Assembly: GCA_027486765.1 (NCBI GenBank)
Contig: JAIXOO010000115.1
Span: 1-64,000 of the forward strand
From: Saprospiraceae bacterium
Lineage (GTDB): Bacteria > Bacteroidota > Bacteroidia > Chitinophagales > Saprospiraceae
DNA length: 64,000 nucleotides
Direction of reading: 5' to 3'
Both the position numbers and the translations under genes were made by a program. Shown here piece by piece: positions 51,273 to 59,634 of the stretch (position 1 is its first letter; the number at the start of each line of letters is the position of its first letter). Under the pieces are notes generated by a model. It did not search any database. It saw only the letters and a list, made by a program, of their open reading frames with translations, and had not been told where the DNA came from.

Positions 51273-52904
51273 ATGAGGCTTATTGTTTTACTCATTCTTT
51301 GTGGATTTTGGGGTGGTTTATCCGCCCAAAAGACCTACTCTACTTACCAGCAACTGACTACCCGCATCAAGGATTTGGCAGGTAAAAATGCCAGCCTAGC
51401 CTCTGTCAGCTCAGCGGGCAAAAGTGCAGGGGGCAAAGACCTCTGGCTAATTACCCTTTCTCAAGGCAACCCAGGTAGCAAACCCGCACTGTTGCTCGTG
51501 GGAGGTCTCGATGGCAGCCACCCTGCTGGTAGCGAAACGCTGTTGTTGATGGCTGAAAAAATGCTGAACAATCCCAGCGATCAGGTCAAAGATTTGCTCA
51601 GCAAAAAGACCCTTTACATCATGGCCTGCGCCAATCCCGATGCCTGGGATCAGGGCAAAAGTAGATTTGAACGCTCCGGCAATGCCACTTCCAGTGACGA
51701 AGACCGCGATGGCCGCGTCAACGAAGACCCTTTCGAAGACCTCAATGCCGATGGCCTGATCACTCAATTGCGAGTAGAAGACCCCAGTGGCACCTTGATT
51801 CCCAGCAAGAGCGATCCGCGTATTTTGGTCAAGGCTGATCCAACCAAAAGTGAAGTAGGCAAATACCTCCTGCTCAGCGAAGGCACCGACAATGACAAAG
51901 ACAACAACTGGAATGAAGATGCCGAAGGTGGTGTCAACATCAATAAAAACTTCACCTTTAACTACCCTTATTTTGAAAAAGAATCCGGCGTTTACGCTGC
52001 TTCGGAAGCAGAAACCAAGGCCGTGCTGGAATTTTTATACCGCAACCTCAACATTTTTGGTGTAATCGTATTTGGGCCAGAAAACAACCTCTCGTCTGCC
52101 ATCAAATTCGATGCAGCCAAGGCCCGCAACCGCATCGTAACTGGTCCCTTGGAAAAGGACGCCGCGGTAGGTGAATACGTTTCCAAAATGTACAATACTT
52201 CCACGGGTTTAAAAAATGCACCCGCCATGCCTCTGGGCAAAGGAAGTTTAGTCCAAACCGCTTATTACCACGCTGGCCGTTTTGGCTTTGGTACCCCAGG
52301 CTGGTGGCCACAAATGCCGCCCCAAGATTCTTCACAAAAACAAAAAGCACCAGCTGCCGCTGCAACTTTAAGCGCAGACGAAATTTTCTTCAAATGGGCC
52401 GACGCCGAAAAAGTAGCTGTATTTGCCGATTGGAAGGAAATCAAACACCCTGATTTTCCCGGTAAAAAGGTGGAAGTTGGAGGCTTATTGCCCTATGCGC
52501 GTTGGAACCCACCCGTTTCATACCTCGACGACATTGCCCAAAAACACAATAAATTTTTATTGGATTTGGCCGCAGCCATGCCCAGCCTGGACATCGTCAA
52601 TACCAAAGTGGAGCCTCTTTCAGGAGGCGTAAACCGCATCACAGTGCAAGTGATCAACAAAGGATTTCTGCCCACTTTCGCCGACCTGGGCAATCGGGTT
52701 AAGTACGTGTCCAAGGTGCGCACCACCTTGAACCATACCGCCACTCAAACCCTGCTTTCTGGCAAAAAAATGAACCTACAAGCTTCGATGGGTGCGGGTG
52801 AATTTGTGGAATACACCTGGCTGGTAAATGGTACGGGCAAAATCTCCGTCACCGTCACCTGCCCTACCGCAGGCACCAAAACTGTAGAATTCACCCTTAA
52901 CTAA
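51273..52904 (+). CDS. M14-like carboxypeptidase homologue lacking zinc ligands
   Basis: 543 residues, signal peptide (LIVLLILCGFWGGLSAQ). Fold and order of motifs match the M14 gene downstream, but the metal site is changed. The paralogue has GNIHGNE with His110 and Glu113; the same positions here are Asp80 and His83 in GGLDGSHPAG. His305 of the paralogue is Glu270 (GPENN) here, and the catalytic Glu378 has no counterpart near GTPGWWPQM. It is probably a pseudo-peptidase or has a new site. EF-hand-like Asp-rich loops (DEDRDGRVNED, DNDKDNNWNED) may bind calcium. The C-terminal domain is beta-rich. It lies 24 bp before its active paralogue. Confidence 0.85.
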   Translation: MRLIVLLILCGFWGGLSAQKTYSTYQQLTTRIKDLAGKNASLASVSSAGKSAGGKDLWLITLSQGNPGSKPALLLVGGLDGSHPAGSETLLLMAEKMLNNPSDQVKDLLSKKTLYIMACANPDAWDQGKSRFERSGNATSSDEDRDGRVNEDPFEDLNADGLITQLRVEDPSGTLIPSKSDPRILVKADPTKSEVGKYLLLSEGTDNDKDNNWNEDAEGGVNINKNFTFNYPYFEKESGVYAASEAETKAVLEFLYRNLNIFGVIVFGPENNLSSAIKFDAAKARNRIVTGPLEKDAAVGEYVSKMYNTSTGLKNAPAMPLGKGSLVQTAYYHAGRFGFGTPGWWPQMPPQDSSQKQKAPAAAATLSADEIFFKWADAEKVAVFADWKEIKHPDFPGKKVEVGGLLPYARWNPPVSYLDDIAQKHNKFLLDLAAAMPSLDIVNTKVEPLSGGVNRITVQVINKGFLPTFADLGNRVKYVSKVRTTLNHTATQTLLSGKKMNLQASMGAGEFVEYTWLVNGTGKISVTVTCPTAGTKTVEFTLN

Positions 52905-52928
52905 TCATCCTCCTAGAAGTATCACACT

Positions 52929-54683
52929 ATGAATAAATTATTGCTTTTCTTCTGTTTATTGGGTGTTACTGCTTTTGCGCAAACCCAACCCAACATCAGC
53001 CCTGCCGACCTCAACGGTATGCGGGCGGTAGGTTCACCCGCCGATCCCAAGGTCAAAGAGGAATGGCGGAAATACCACGACTACGCCCAAATCTCCGATT
53101 TTTGCCAGCGCATGGTCAAGGCACATCCCGATTTGGTCAAATTGCAATCCATCGGCAAATCCTTCCAGGGCCGCGAGATGTGGTTGATGACCATCACCGA
53201 TTACAAATCCGGTATTCCTGATCGCAAGCCCGGCTTTTACATCGATGGCAACATCCACGGCAACGAGATTCAGGGTGGCGAAATCGCCATGTATACCGCC
53301 TGGTACCTGGCTGAGAATTTTTACACCATGCCTTTCATCCGCGAGTTGCTGCGCAATCGGGTGTTTTACATCATCCCTTCCATCAACCTGGATGGCCGTG
53401 AAAACTTCATCCACCAACCCAATACCGCCAGCAGTTCCCGCTCCGGCATGATGCCCTTCGATGACGACGACGATGGCATAATCGATGAAGACAAACTGGA
53501 CGACCTGGATGGCGATGGCAACATCGTAACCATGCGCCGCAAAAATCCGCTGGGCCGGTGGAAAGTGGACCCCAACTACCCTACCCGCATGGTACCTGCA
53601 CGCACCGACGAAGCGGGTGAATACGATTTATTGGGCTCCGAAGGCCTGGACAACGACGGCGATGGACAAGTCAACGAAGACAACTGGGGCGTCTACGATC
53701 CCAACCGCGATTGGGCCTGGAACTGGCAGCCTAACTACGTACAGGGTGGTGCGCTGTTTTATCCTGGCACCTTGCCGGAAACCCGCAACATCAAAAGTTT
53801 CGTCCTGGCTCATCCCAACATTGCTGGCGCGCAGAGCTACCACAACAATGGTGGCATGTTCCTGCGCGGCCCGGGAGCTGCCGAGGATGATCCTTTTTAC
53901 AGCCAAGGCGACATTGCGGTATACGACGTAATTGGTAAAATTGGAGAAAAAATTGTCCCAGGTTACAAGTACTTTATCATCCACAAAGACTTGTACACAG
54001 TGTATGGTGGCGAGATCGACTGGTTTGCGCTGACCCGGGGAGTGTTTACATTCAGCAACGAATTGATGACTTCCTTCAAGTTGTTCAACCAACAGCCTAA
54101 TGCGCAACAAAACCGCTTCCAAAACCAGGATTACGAAGAGTTTGACAAATACCTGTTGATGGGTGATGGTTATGTGCAGTGGAAACCTTTCAAACACCCG
54201 CAATTTGGTGACGTTGAAATTGGTGGGCCTAAAAAGAACTACCTGCGAAACCACCCGGGCTTCTTGCTAGAGGAAGATGCCCACCGCAACATGTCTTTCA
54301 CCCTCTTGCATGCCTACCAAATGCCGCAACTGGAGGTATTCAGTATCGTGAAAAAGCCCTTGGCCAACAACCTGACCGAAATCACCGCCACAGTGTACAA
54401 CAGCCGCATCATGCCCACCCACTCGGCGCATGACCTGAAGTACAAAATTGAACGTCCGGATTACATCAGTTTGAAAAATGCGACGGTGGTAGCGGGGATG
54501 ATCGTGGAAAACGAAGATTTCAACCAGACCAAGGAACAAAAATACACTCCACAAACGATCGAAGTGCCGAATATCCCGGGAATGGGATTTGTAAAGGTGC
54601 GTTGGATTGTGAGTGGAAAAGTGGATAAAGTAACGGTAGAGGTGGATAGCCGCAAGGGTGGCTTGATCTCCAAAACCGAATAA
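52929..54683 (+). CDS. M14 zinc carboxypeptidase
   Basis: 584 residues with a signal peptide (LLLFFCLLGVTAFAQ). The metallopeptidase site is intact: GNIHGNE with His110 and Glu113, His305 in SYHNN, and the catalytic Glu378 in TFSNELMT. Asp-rich loops (DDDDDGIIDEDKLDDLDGDGN and DNDGDGQVNED) look like calcium sites. The C-terminal domain of about 150 residues is beta-rich and ends KGGLISKTE. Exported carboxypeptidase; the pair with the modified paralogue upstream suggests joint expression, perhaps with a heteromeric or regulatory role. Confidence 0.93.
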   Translation: MNKLLLFFCLLGVTAFAQTQPNISPADLNGMRAVGSPADPKVKEEWRKYHDYAQISDFCQRMVKAHPDLVKLQSIGKSFQGREMWLMTITDYKSGIPDRKPGFYIDGNIHGNEIQGGEIAMYTAWYLAENFYTMPFIRELLRNRVFYIIPSINLDGRENFIHQPNTASSSRSGMMPFDDDDDGIIDEDKLDDLDGDGNIVTMRRKNPLGRWKVDPNYPTRMVPARTDEAGEYDLLGSEGLDNDGDGQVNEDNWGVYDPNRDWAWNWQPNYVQGGALFYPGTLPETRNIKSFVLAHPNIAGAQSYHNNGGMFLRGPGAAEDDPFYSQGDIAVYDVIGKIGEKIVPGYKYFIIHKDLYTVYGGEIDWFALTRGVFTFSNELMTSFKLFNQQPNAQQNRFQNQDYEEFDKYLLMGDGYVQWKPFKHPQFGDVEIGGPKKNYLRNHPGFLLEEDAHRNMSFTLLHAYQMPQLEVFSIVKKPLANNLTEITATVYNSRIMPTHSAHDLKYKIERPDYISLKNATVVAGMIVENEDFNQTKEQKYTPQTIEVPNIPGMGFVKVRWIVSGKVDKVTVEVDSRKGGLISKTE

Positions 54684-54687
54684 CTAC

Positions 54688-54800
54688 CTGAGGTGTGTCT
54701 TCGGTGCCTAAGGTTTCTTAGGTGGTAAAATAATACCTGCTTCGCAGGCTTTTTTCTTTTCACCACATAAGAAACCTAAGGCACTGAAGAGGCACCTTAG
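54688..54800. repeat. Long inverted repeat (CTAAGGTG type) with terminator core, second copy
   Basis: The arms (about 45 bp, CTGAGGTGTGTCTTC... and ...ACTGAAGAGGCACCTTAG) pair with several mismatches. The core CCTGC-TTC-GCAGG followed by CTTTTTTC is an intrinsic terminator for the M14 genes on the plus strand. The core and its flanks (GGTAAAATAATAC and CTTTTCACC) match the minus strand of the element at 2835-2958, so the two are copies in opposite orientation. Confidence 0.9.
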
Positions 54801-54806
54801 CAAGGA

Positions 54807-55127
54807 TTAGCAGAAGCACTTCGCTTTGGCCATGAAGCCGTCCAGCATGGTTTTTACCTCCGTCCAGGCCTTTTGATCGATGCAATAACAAACCCGCACA
54901 CCTTCCACCTCACCTTTGATCAGACCAACTTTTTTTAGTTCGTTCAGGTGTTGCGAAACCGTTGACTGCGATAGCGGGAGGGCGTGTACAATATCGCCAC
55001 ACACACAGCCCTGCACCTGCAACAAATAGTCCAGAATGGCAATCCGCGCCGGATGCCCTACAGCCCGAAACAAGTCGGCCAGGCGGTTTTGCTCAGCGGT
55101 AAAAAGATCAGCTTTGGTCGCGCCCAT
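54807..55127 (-). CDS. ArsR family transcription regulator
   Basis: 106 residues, winged helix. DNA-recognition helix: LPLSQSTVSQHLNELKKVGL. The metal-loop region reads QGCVCGDIV (Cys-x-Cys), as in ArsR/SmtB metal sensors that use ELCVCDLV, and further Cys residues lie near the end (VRVCYCID and KCFC). It may therefore sense a thiophilic metal or metalloid, or redox state. It lies 5 bp from the ferredoxin gene, which is transcribed first. No efflux or arsenate gene is beside it in this window. Confidence 0.92.
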   Translation of the reverse strand: MGATKADLFTAEQNRLADLFRAVGHPARIAILDYLLQVQGCVCGDIVHALPLSQSTVSQHLNELKKVGLIKGEVEGVRVCYCIDQKAWTEVKTMLDGFMAKAKCFC

Positions 55128-55132
55128 ATGTT

Positions 55133-55462
55133 TTAGTTTTCTGACTCAGGTGCCAACTGAACGATAAGCCCTTCCAACTCATCGCTCAAATGCAATTGGC
55201 AACCCAAACGGGAATTGTCTTTCACAAAAAAGGCCTGATCCAGGATGTTTTCCTCGTCTTCACTCTGCTCATGCAGCTCGTGATCGCTCAGTACATATAC
55301 GTGACAGGTAGAGCACAATGCCATCCCGCCACAAGTTCCTTTCACTGGCAATTCGTAGGCTTTACACAACTCCATGAGGTTCATGTTCATGTCCGTTGGG
55401 CCTTCCAGTTCGTGTTTTACCCCTTCCCGATCGAAGAGGGTAATGTTGATCATGTTGTCCAT
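55133..55462 (-). CDS. 2Fe-2S ferredoxin, adrenodoxin type
   Basis: 109 residues. Cluster ligands are Cys44, Cys50, Cys53 (TCGGMALCSTC) and Cys88 (RLGCQL), the C-x5-C-x2-C...C order of vertebrate-type/ISC ferredoxins. Acidic patches (EQSEDEEN) fit a protein-protein interface. It could serve Fe-S assembly or a cytochrome P450/oxygenase partner. It lies between the ArsR gene (5 bp) and MOSC (55 bp) on the same strand. Confidence 0.95.
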   Translation of the reverse strand: MDNMINITLFDREGVKHELEGPTDMNMNLMELCKAYELPVKGTCGGMALCSTCHVYVLSDHELHEQSEDEENILDQAFFVKDNSRLGCQLHLSDELEGLIVQLAPESEN

Positions 55463-55517
55463 AGTAGCAATTCGTGCTGTTTGGGTTTTATCAAAAACAG
55501 TTTAAGTCTTAAAAAAG

Positions 55518-56009
55518 TTACACCGGTTTTTCAGGCTGAATCAATGCAACTTCATCGCCCAGGTTGATGGCCCCTCCCTTAATCACCCTGGCCGTAATCC
55601 CTCCGTGCCCACGCATGGCGTTGTAGCCACCCGGCCCCAGGTTTTCTTCCATCCTTTGACAAGGAAAACACTTGCCCGTCATCTCCAAAATGGCCTCACC
55701 GATACGGAATTGCTGGTCTTTTAAGGCCAACAAATTGATCCCAGACACCACAATGTTCCGCCGGGTCAATTGAGGGTCGATGGGTTCCCGCCCCAAAATA
55801 GCTCCTGCCGCCACCAAGTGCTCTGCCTGAATCAAGGTCACCTGGCGTTTGCCATTCTGACCTGAGTACCGATCACCAGTCAGCCCATTTTCGGTTTGGG
55901 CTTCTACGGATGCTACTGGCACGAGGGTCGCGCGAGAGGCAGGCCGCAGGCCAATCCATTCCACTTTGCCAATTTGGGGTAGGGAGTGAATGAGTTCCTG
56001 GATGATCAT
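55518..56009 (-). CDS. MOSC domain protein
   Basis: 163 residues from the ATG at 56009; the open frame extends upstream into non-coding sequence. The MOSC (molybdenum cofactor sulfurase C-terminal) fold shows VEAQTENGLTGDRY near residue 35, a conserved RRNIVVSG, and TGKCFPCQRM with conserved Cys, then MRGHGGITARVIKGG. Such proteins bind sulfur- or Moco-related ligands, and YiiM-type members reduce N-hydroxylated compounds. It is the first gene of the MOSC/ferredoxin/ArsR unit, so ferredoxin might supply electrons to it. Confidence 0.9.
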   Translation of the reverse strand: MIIQELIHSLPQIGKVEWIGLRPASRATLVPVASVEAQTENGLTGDRYSGQNGKRQVTLIQAEHLVAAGAILGREPIDPQLTRRNIVVSGINLLALKDQQFRIGEAILEMTGKCFPCQRMEENLGPGGYNAMRGHGGITARVIKGGAINLGDEVALIQPEKPV

Positions 56010-56060
56010 TGGGAAATGGGTTTGGGTGAAAAACGCTGCAAAATACAAAAGCTGGGGAAT

Positions 56061-56091
56061 TTTGTAGTGGGAGAACTTGTGTGTATGTTTG
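56061..56091 (+). promoter_or_regulatory. Full Bacteroidota promoter (-33 TTTG, -7 TATGTTTG)
   Basis: TTTG at 56061-56064, a 19-bp spacer, then TATGTTTG at 56084-56091: a full match to TTTG-N19-TAnnTTTG. It predicts a transcript from about 56097 and so supports the ATG at 56112 for the WG-repeat gene, rather than the ATG at 56085, which lies inside the promoter. Confidence 0.75.
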
Positions 56092-56111
56092 CAAACATAA
56101 AACACCCAATT

Positions 56112-59100
56112 ATGTTCCTCCTCATTCTTTTATTGAATTGGCTAAATCCAGGTTCATTGGTTCCTTGTTCTAAGTCTTTAGCATCTTCACATTTAGATGC
56201 CCATTCTACAAATTCTGCCCTCATAGATACCTTAATTCCTGCCCAAAAATTTGGCAAATGGGGCTATACTGATCAGGCCGGGCAGTTCATTATTCCTCCA
56301 AAATATGATTGGGTTTATGCCTTCCAGGAAGGACTTGCAGCCGTTCAAAGAGGGCATTATTTTGGCTATATCAACAAAAGAGGTGCATACGTTATTGAGC
56401 CACAATTTAATTCCGTACATCCCTTTTATGAAGGCGTTGCACTGGTTAAAAAAGATGAAAAATGGGGGCTGATTGATACCAAAGGTCAGTTTGTTATTCC
56501 ACCAAAATTTGATAGAGCAGACCCTTTTTCTGATGGGCTTGCTTTGATTGAAATTAACTATAAGAGGGGGTACATCAACCCCAAAGGCCAGATCGCAATA
56601 GAGCCAAAGTTTGATGGAGTAAGTACTTATTCATTTGAAAATGGTTTAGCAACAGCTAGTCTGAATAATAGAGCAGGAATTATCGACAAAACTGGAGCAT
56701 TTGTCATCGCTCCTAAATTTCGTAGTGTGCTACCTTTTGTTGAAGGTTTATCAAGGGTAATTCTATACAATTCATGGGGATACATGAATAAAAGCTGGGA
56801 AATCGTCATCCCGATGCAATTCGATGATGCAGGTCCATTTCATCAAGGCTATGCCTGGGTGAAATCTAAAGAGAAATGGGGAGTAATTGATAAAACAGGA
56901 ACATTCCAGGTCTCGCCACAATTTGACTTCCTTTATACATTACCCAACCATGGAGTAGTTGTAAAAAAAGAAGGAAAATGGGGTCTGTGTACTGCCAATG
57001 GTCAATTACTACAAGAAGCCAAGTTAGACAGCATCGTTTATGAAGATTTTTATACCCAACAAACCAATGAAAAGCAGCTGCTGAGGTATTATTTGGCCAA
57101 TAAGACCGGTTTTCTTGCAACCAACGGCCAAATTCGAGTACCCGCTCAATTTGAAAGTGCGAAACCCTTTTATGAAAGCATGGCTGCCGTCAAAAAGGAT
57201 CAAAAATGGGGCTTCATTGATACACTAGGGGGTTTTAAAATTAAACCTGAATACGATACCGTTTTTTCTTTTCTTGGAGGTCTCGCATCGGTCAAAAAAG
57301 AGGGTAAATGGGGTTATATTGATCGATCTGGTGATCAGGTAATTACCCCTCAGTTTGATCAGGTCTATTCATTTCGTGACGGTTTAGCTTTGGTGCTAAA
57401 AAACAAGCTTTGGGGTTTGGCCAATGTAACAGGGCAGATCCTGATTCAACCAACTTTTGATGCGTTTAAGCATTTTAGAGATAGCGTCACTTTTGTGCAA
57501 AAAGAAAAACTATGGGGAATAGTGGATGTTTCTGGCAAAATATTGCTTCAGCCACAATTAGATGAAGCCCCCGAATTTGATGGAGAAGTTGCTTTTGTCA
57601 AACGCGACAATAAATGGGGTTTGATCAATAAAAAAGCGAAGTTTATCATTGAACCTGTTCTTGAGGGGGTATATCCTTTTTTTAAAAACATTGCCTATGT
57701 CAAAAAGGAGGGTAAATGGGGTATCATTAACCGCAAAGGAGAGTTTATCATTCAACCTCAATTTAAATTCTTCTCTTCTTCCAGGAAGAGCGATGGTAGC
57801 GTACTGGTAGCGCATCAGGATGGTAAATATGGGTTCCTGAATGAAGATGGTGTGATAACGATTGCTCCTCAATTCCAAGATGCCCATCACTTTTTCCAAG
57901 GGAGTGCATTAGTAAAAAAAGACAACAAATGGGGATTAATTGATAAGCAGGGCAAGTTTATCATTACGCCCCGATTTGATGCGGTTAAACAATTTGAAGA
58001 TGGCGTAGCCCAAGTACAACAAAACAACAAATGGGGTCTAATCAGCCCTCAAGGAGAGATATTGACTGCTCCACAATTTGATGATATTTATGTTTTTTAC
58101 CAACAAATAGCAGAAGCAAAAACAGGCAATCTCTCAGGTTATGTAACAACTTCTGGTAAAATTTTATTTAAGCCCCAATTTGAAAATGCGAGTCCATTTT
58201 ATTCTGACACCATTGCTTTGGTAAAAAAACAAGGGCTTTGGGGTTTTGTAAACTCATCAGGTAAATACTTTATTGAACCTCAATACGAAGAGGCCAAAGG
58301 GTTTTCGATGGGTTTAGGTGGCGAAGCAGCCGTGAAAAAAGATGGAAAATGGGGATTCATCAATCGATGGGGCACCTTCAGTGTCAAACCCCAATTTGAA
58401 GATACTGGAGGTTTCCCCTATAGTAGTTTGGCCAAAGCTCAAAAAGACGGAAAATGGGGTTTTATTGATAAGGATGGAAACTTTGTCATACAACCTCAAT
58501 ATGAAGATGCACTTCATTTCGGCTTTTGGGATGAAACCAATGTAAAAAAAGACGGAAAATGGGGCTTAATCAATATAAAGGGTGAATACATTGTTCAGCC
58601 CCAATTTGATCACCCTTTCGATTTTAGATATAAAGACACAACAGTATGTGTGTGTAGAAACGGCAAATGGGGACTAATCAATAAAAAAGGTAATTTTCTG
58701 GTTGAACCTCAATTTGATCAGAAATTTGAATTTTATGACGGCTTGGCTTGTGTAAAGAAAGGAGGGAAATGGGGGCTGATCGATCGGAAGGGGCATTTTA
58801 TATTTGAGCCACAATTTGATCATTCGCTTTTCTTTAATTACAGTATCGCTACTTTCCGCAAAAACAACAAATGGGGTATTTTAAACAATGAAGGAAAAAT
58901 AATTGTCCCAGCAACCCTTGATCAAGCTTGGGGAAAAACCGACAAAATCATTGAATGTTCTCTTGCGTCTAAAAAAGGCCTCTATCTAACCGAAGAAAAA
59001 TTATACTTCGCCTGCAACTATGAAGACATCAAACCCTGCAAAAACGGCTGGGCCATTGCCAAAAATGGAGGCAAATGGGGCTGGGTCGACGTTCAAGGCA

Positions 59101-59225
59101 AGGTCATGATTCCTTATCAATTCGATGCCGCCGAACCCTTCGACTTCGAAAACAAAGCCCTAGTCCAAAAAGGTACCGAGCGCTACTACATCAATCGAGA
59201 AGGGAAAAAGATAGATACGAAATAA
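56112..59225 (+). CDS. Giant WG-repeat protein
   Basis: 1037 residues from the ATG at 56112. The leader is hydrophobic (MFLLILLLNWLNPGSLVPC), perhaps with a lipobox-like Cys, so the protein is probably exported. The rest is about 28 repeats of 35-46 residues of the WG type: (K/N)KWG-(F/Y/L)-I-(D/N)-x-x-G-x-(F/Y)-V-I-x-P-x-(F/Y)-D followed by a variable spacer and F-x-(E/D)-G-(L/V)-A. Most have the WG pair; a few are changed (YFGY, KRGY, TGFL). WG repeats form a beta-propeller/solenoid-like surface. Function not known; some bacterial WG proteins act in surface or sensing roles. A hairpin terminator lies at 59237-59267. Confidence 0.92.
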   Translation: MFLLILLLNWLNPGSLVPCSKSLASSHLDAHSTNSALIDTLIPAQKFGKWGYTDQAGQFIIPPKYDWVYAFQEGLAAVQRGHYFGYINKRGAYVIEPQFNSVHPFYEGVALVKKDEKWGLIDTKGQFVIPPKFDRADPFSDGLALIEINYKRGYINPKGQIAIEPKFDGVSTYSFENGLATASLNNRAGIIDKTGAFVIAPKFRSVLPFVEGLSRVILYNSWGYMNKSWEIVIPMQFDDAGPFHQGYAWVKSKEKWGVIDKTGTFQVSPQFDFLYTLPNHGVVVKKEGKWGLCTANGQLLQEAKLDSIVYEDFYTQQTNEKQLLRYYLANKTGFLATNGQIRVPAQFESAKPFYESMAAVKKDQKWGFIDTLGGFKIKPEYDTVFSFLGGLASVKKEGKWGYIDRSGDQVITPQFDQVYSFRDGLALVLKNKLWGLANVTGQILIQPTFDAFKHFRDSVTFVQKEKLWGIVDVSGKILLQPQLDEAPEFDGEVAFVKRDNKWGLINKKAKFIIEPVLEGVYPFFKNIAYVKKEGKWGIINRKGEFIIQPQFKFFSSSRKSDGSVLVAHQDGKYGFLNEDGVITIAPQFQDAHHFFQGSALVKKDNKWGLIDKQGKFIITPRFDAVKQFEDGVAQVQQNNKWGLISPQGEILTAPQFDDIYVFYQQIAEAKTGNLSGYVTTSGKILFKPQFENASPFYSDTIALVKKQGLWGFVNSSGKYFIEPQYEEAKGFSMGLGGEAAVKKDGKWGFINRWGTFSVKPQFEDTGGFPYSSLAKAQKDGKWGFIDKDGNFVIQPQYEDALHFGFWDETNVKKDGKWGLINIKGEYIVQPQFDHPFDFRYKDTTVCVCRNGKWGLINKKGNFLVEPQFDQKFEFYDGLACVKKGGKWGLIDRKGHFIFEPQFDHSLFFNYSIATFRKNNKWGILNNEGKIIVPATLDQAWGKTDKIIECSLASKKGLYLTEEKLYFACNYEDIKPCKNGWAIAKNGGKWGWVDVQGKVMIPYQFDAAEPFDFENKALVQKGTERYYINREGKKIDTK

Positions 59226-59236
59226 GCCAAAACAAA

Positions 59237-59267
59237 AAAGCCGGACGACATTACATCATCCGGCTTT
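59237..59267 (+). terminator. Hairpin terminator after the WG-repeat gene
   Basis: AAAGCCGGA and TCCGGCTTT form a 9-bp stem, loop CGACATTACATCA. It ends the WG transcript just before the tRNA gene on the other strand. Confidence 0.75.
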
Positions 59268-59273
59268 ACTTCG

Positions 59274-59346
<73 letters not shown>

Positions 59347-59359
59347 CTGTTTAGGACTG

Positions 59360-59390
59360 CAAATATAGAGCAGGCTTTTGGATTAAACAA
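59360..59390 (-). promoter_or_regulatory. Promoter for the initiator tRNA
   Basis: On the minus strand TATATTTG (59360-59367) is the -7 box and TTG at 59388-59390 the -33 box, spacer 20 bp. Transcription would begin about 59353, just before the mature 5' end at 59346. Confidence 0.6.
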
Positions 59391-59573
59391 CCCTTTTTGC
59401 AAATAAAAACTATTTTTCCTGCGTCTACCTGCTATTTCTTGCTTCAAAAAGCTGAACAACAGAGTTTTGCTTTTTAAAAAAAACTTTCGCGCTTTAAGTC
59501 AACCGGAATAATTCCCTCGCTGTTGAATACTGGACTGGAAAACAGGTTTAATTTTGTGTTTAAGTTCAGACGG

Positions 59574-59608
59574 TCTCAACCTTCTAAACTTTCTCAACCT
59601 TCTCAACC
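59574..59608. repeat. Solo microrepeat arm before the thiolase gene
   Basis: TCTCAACC and TTCTAAAC-type units are the complement of the GGTTGAGAA/GTTTAG units seen in the arm of the element at 27701. There is no partner arm and no GCTACCGC core. It may be a remnant of an element. The rest of the 288-bp gap 59347-59634 holds only the tRNA promoter and AT-rich sequence. Confidence 0.5.
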
Positions 59609-59634
59609 AGATTAGTCCTTTCCAAACCAATAAC

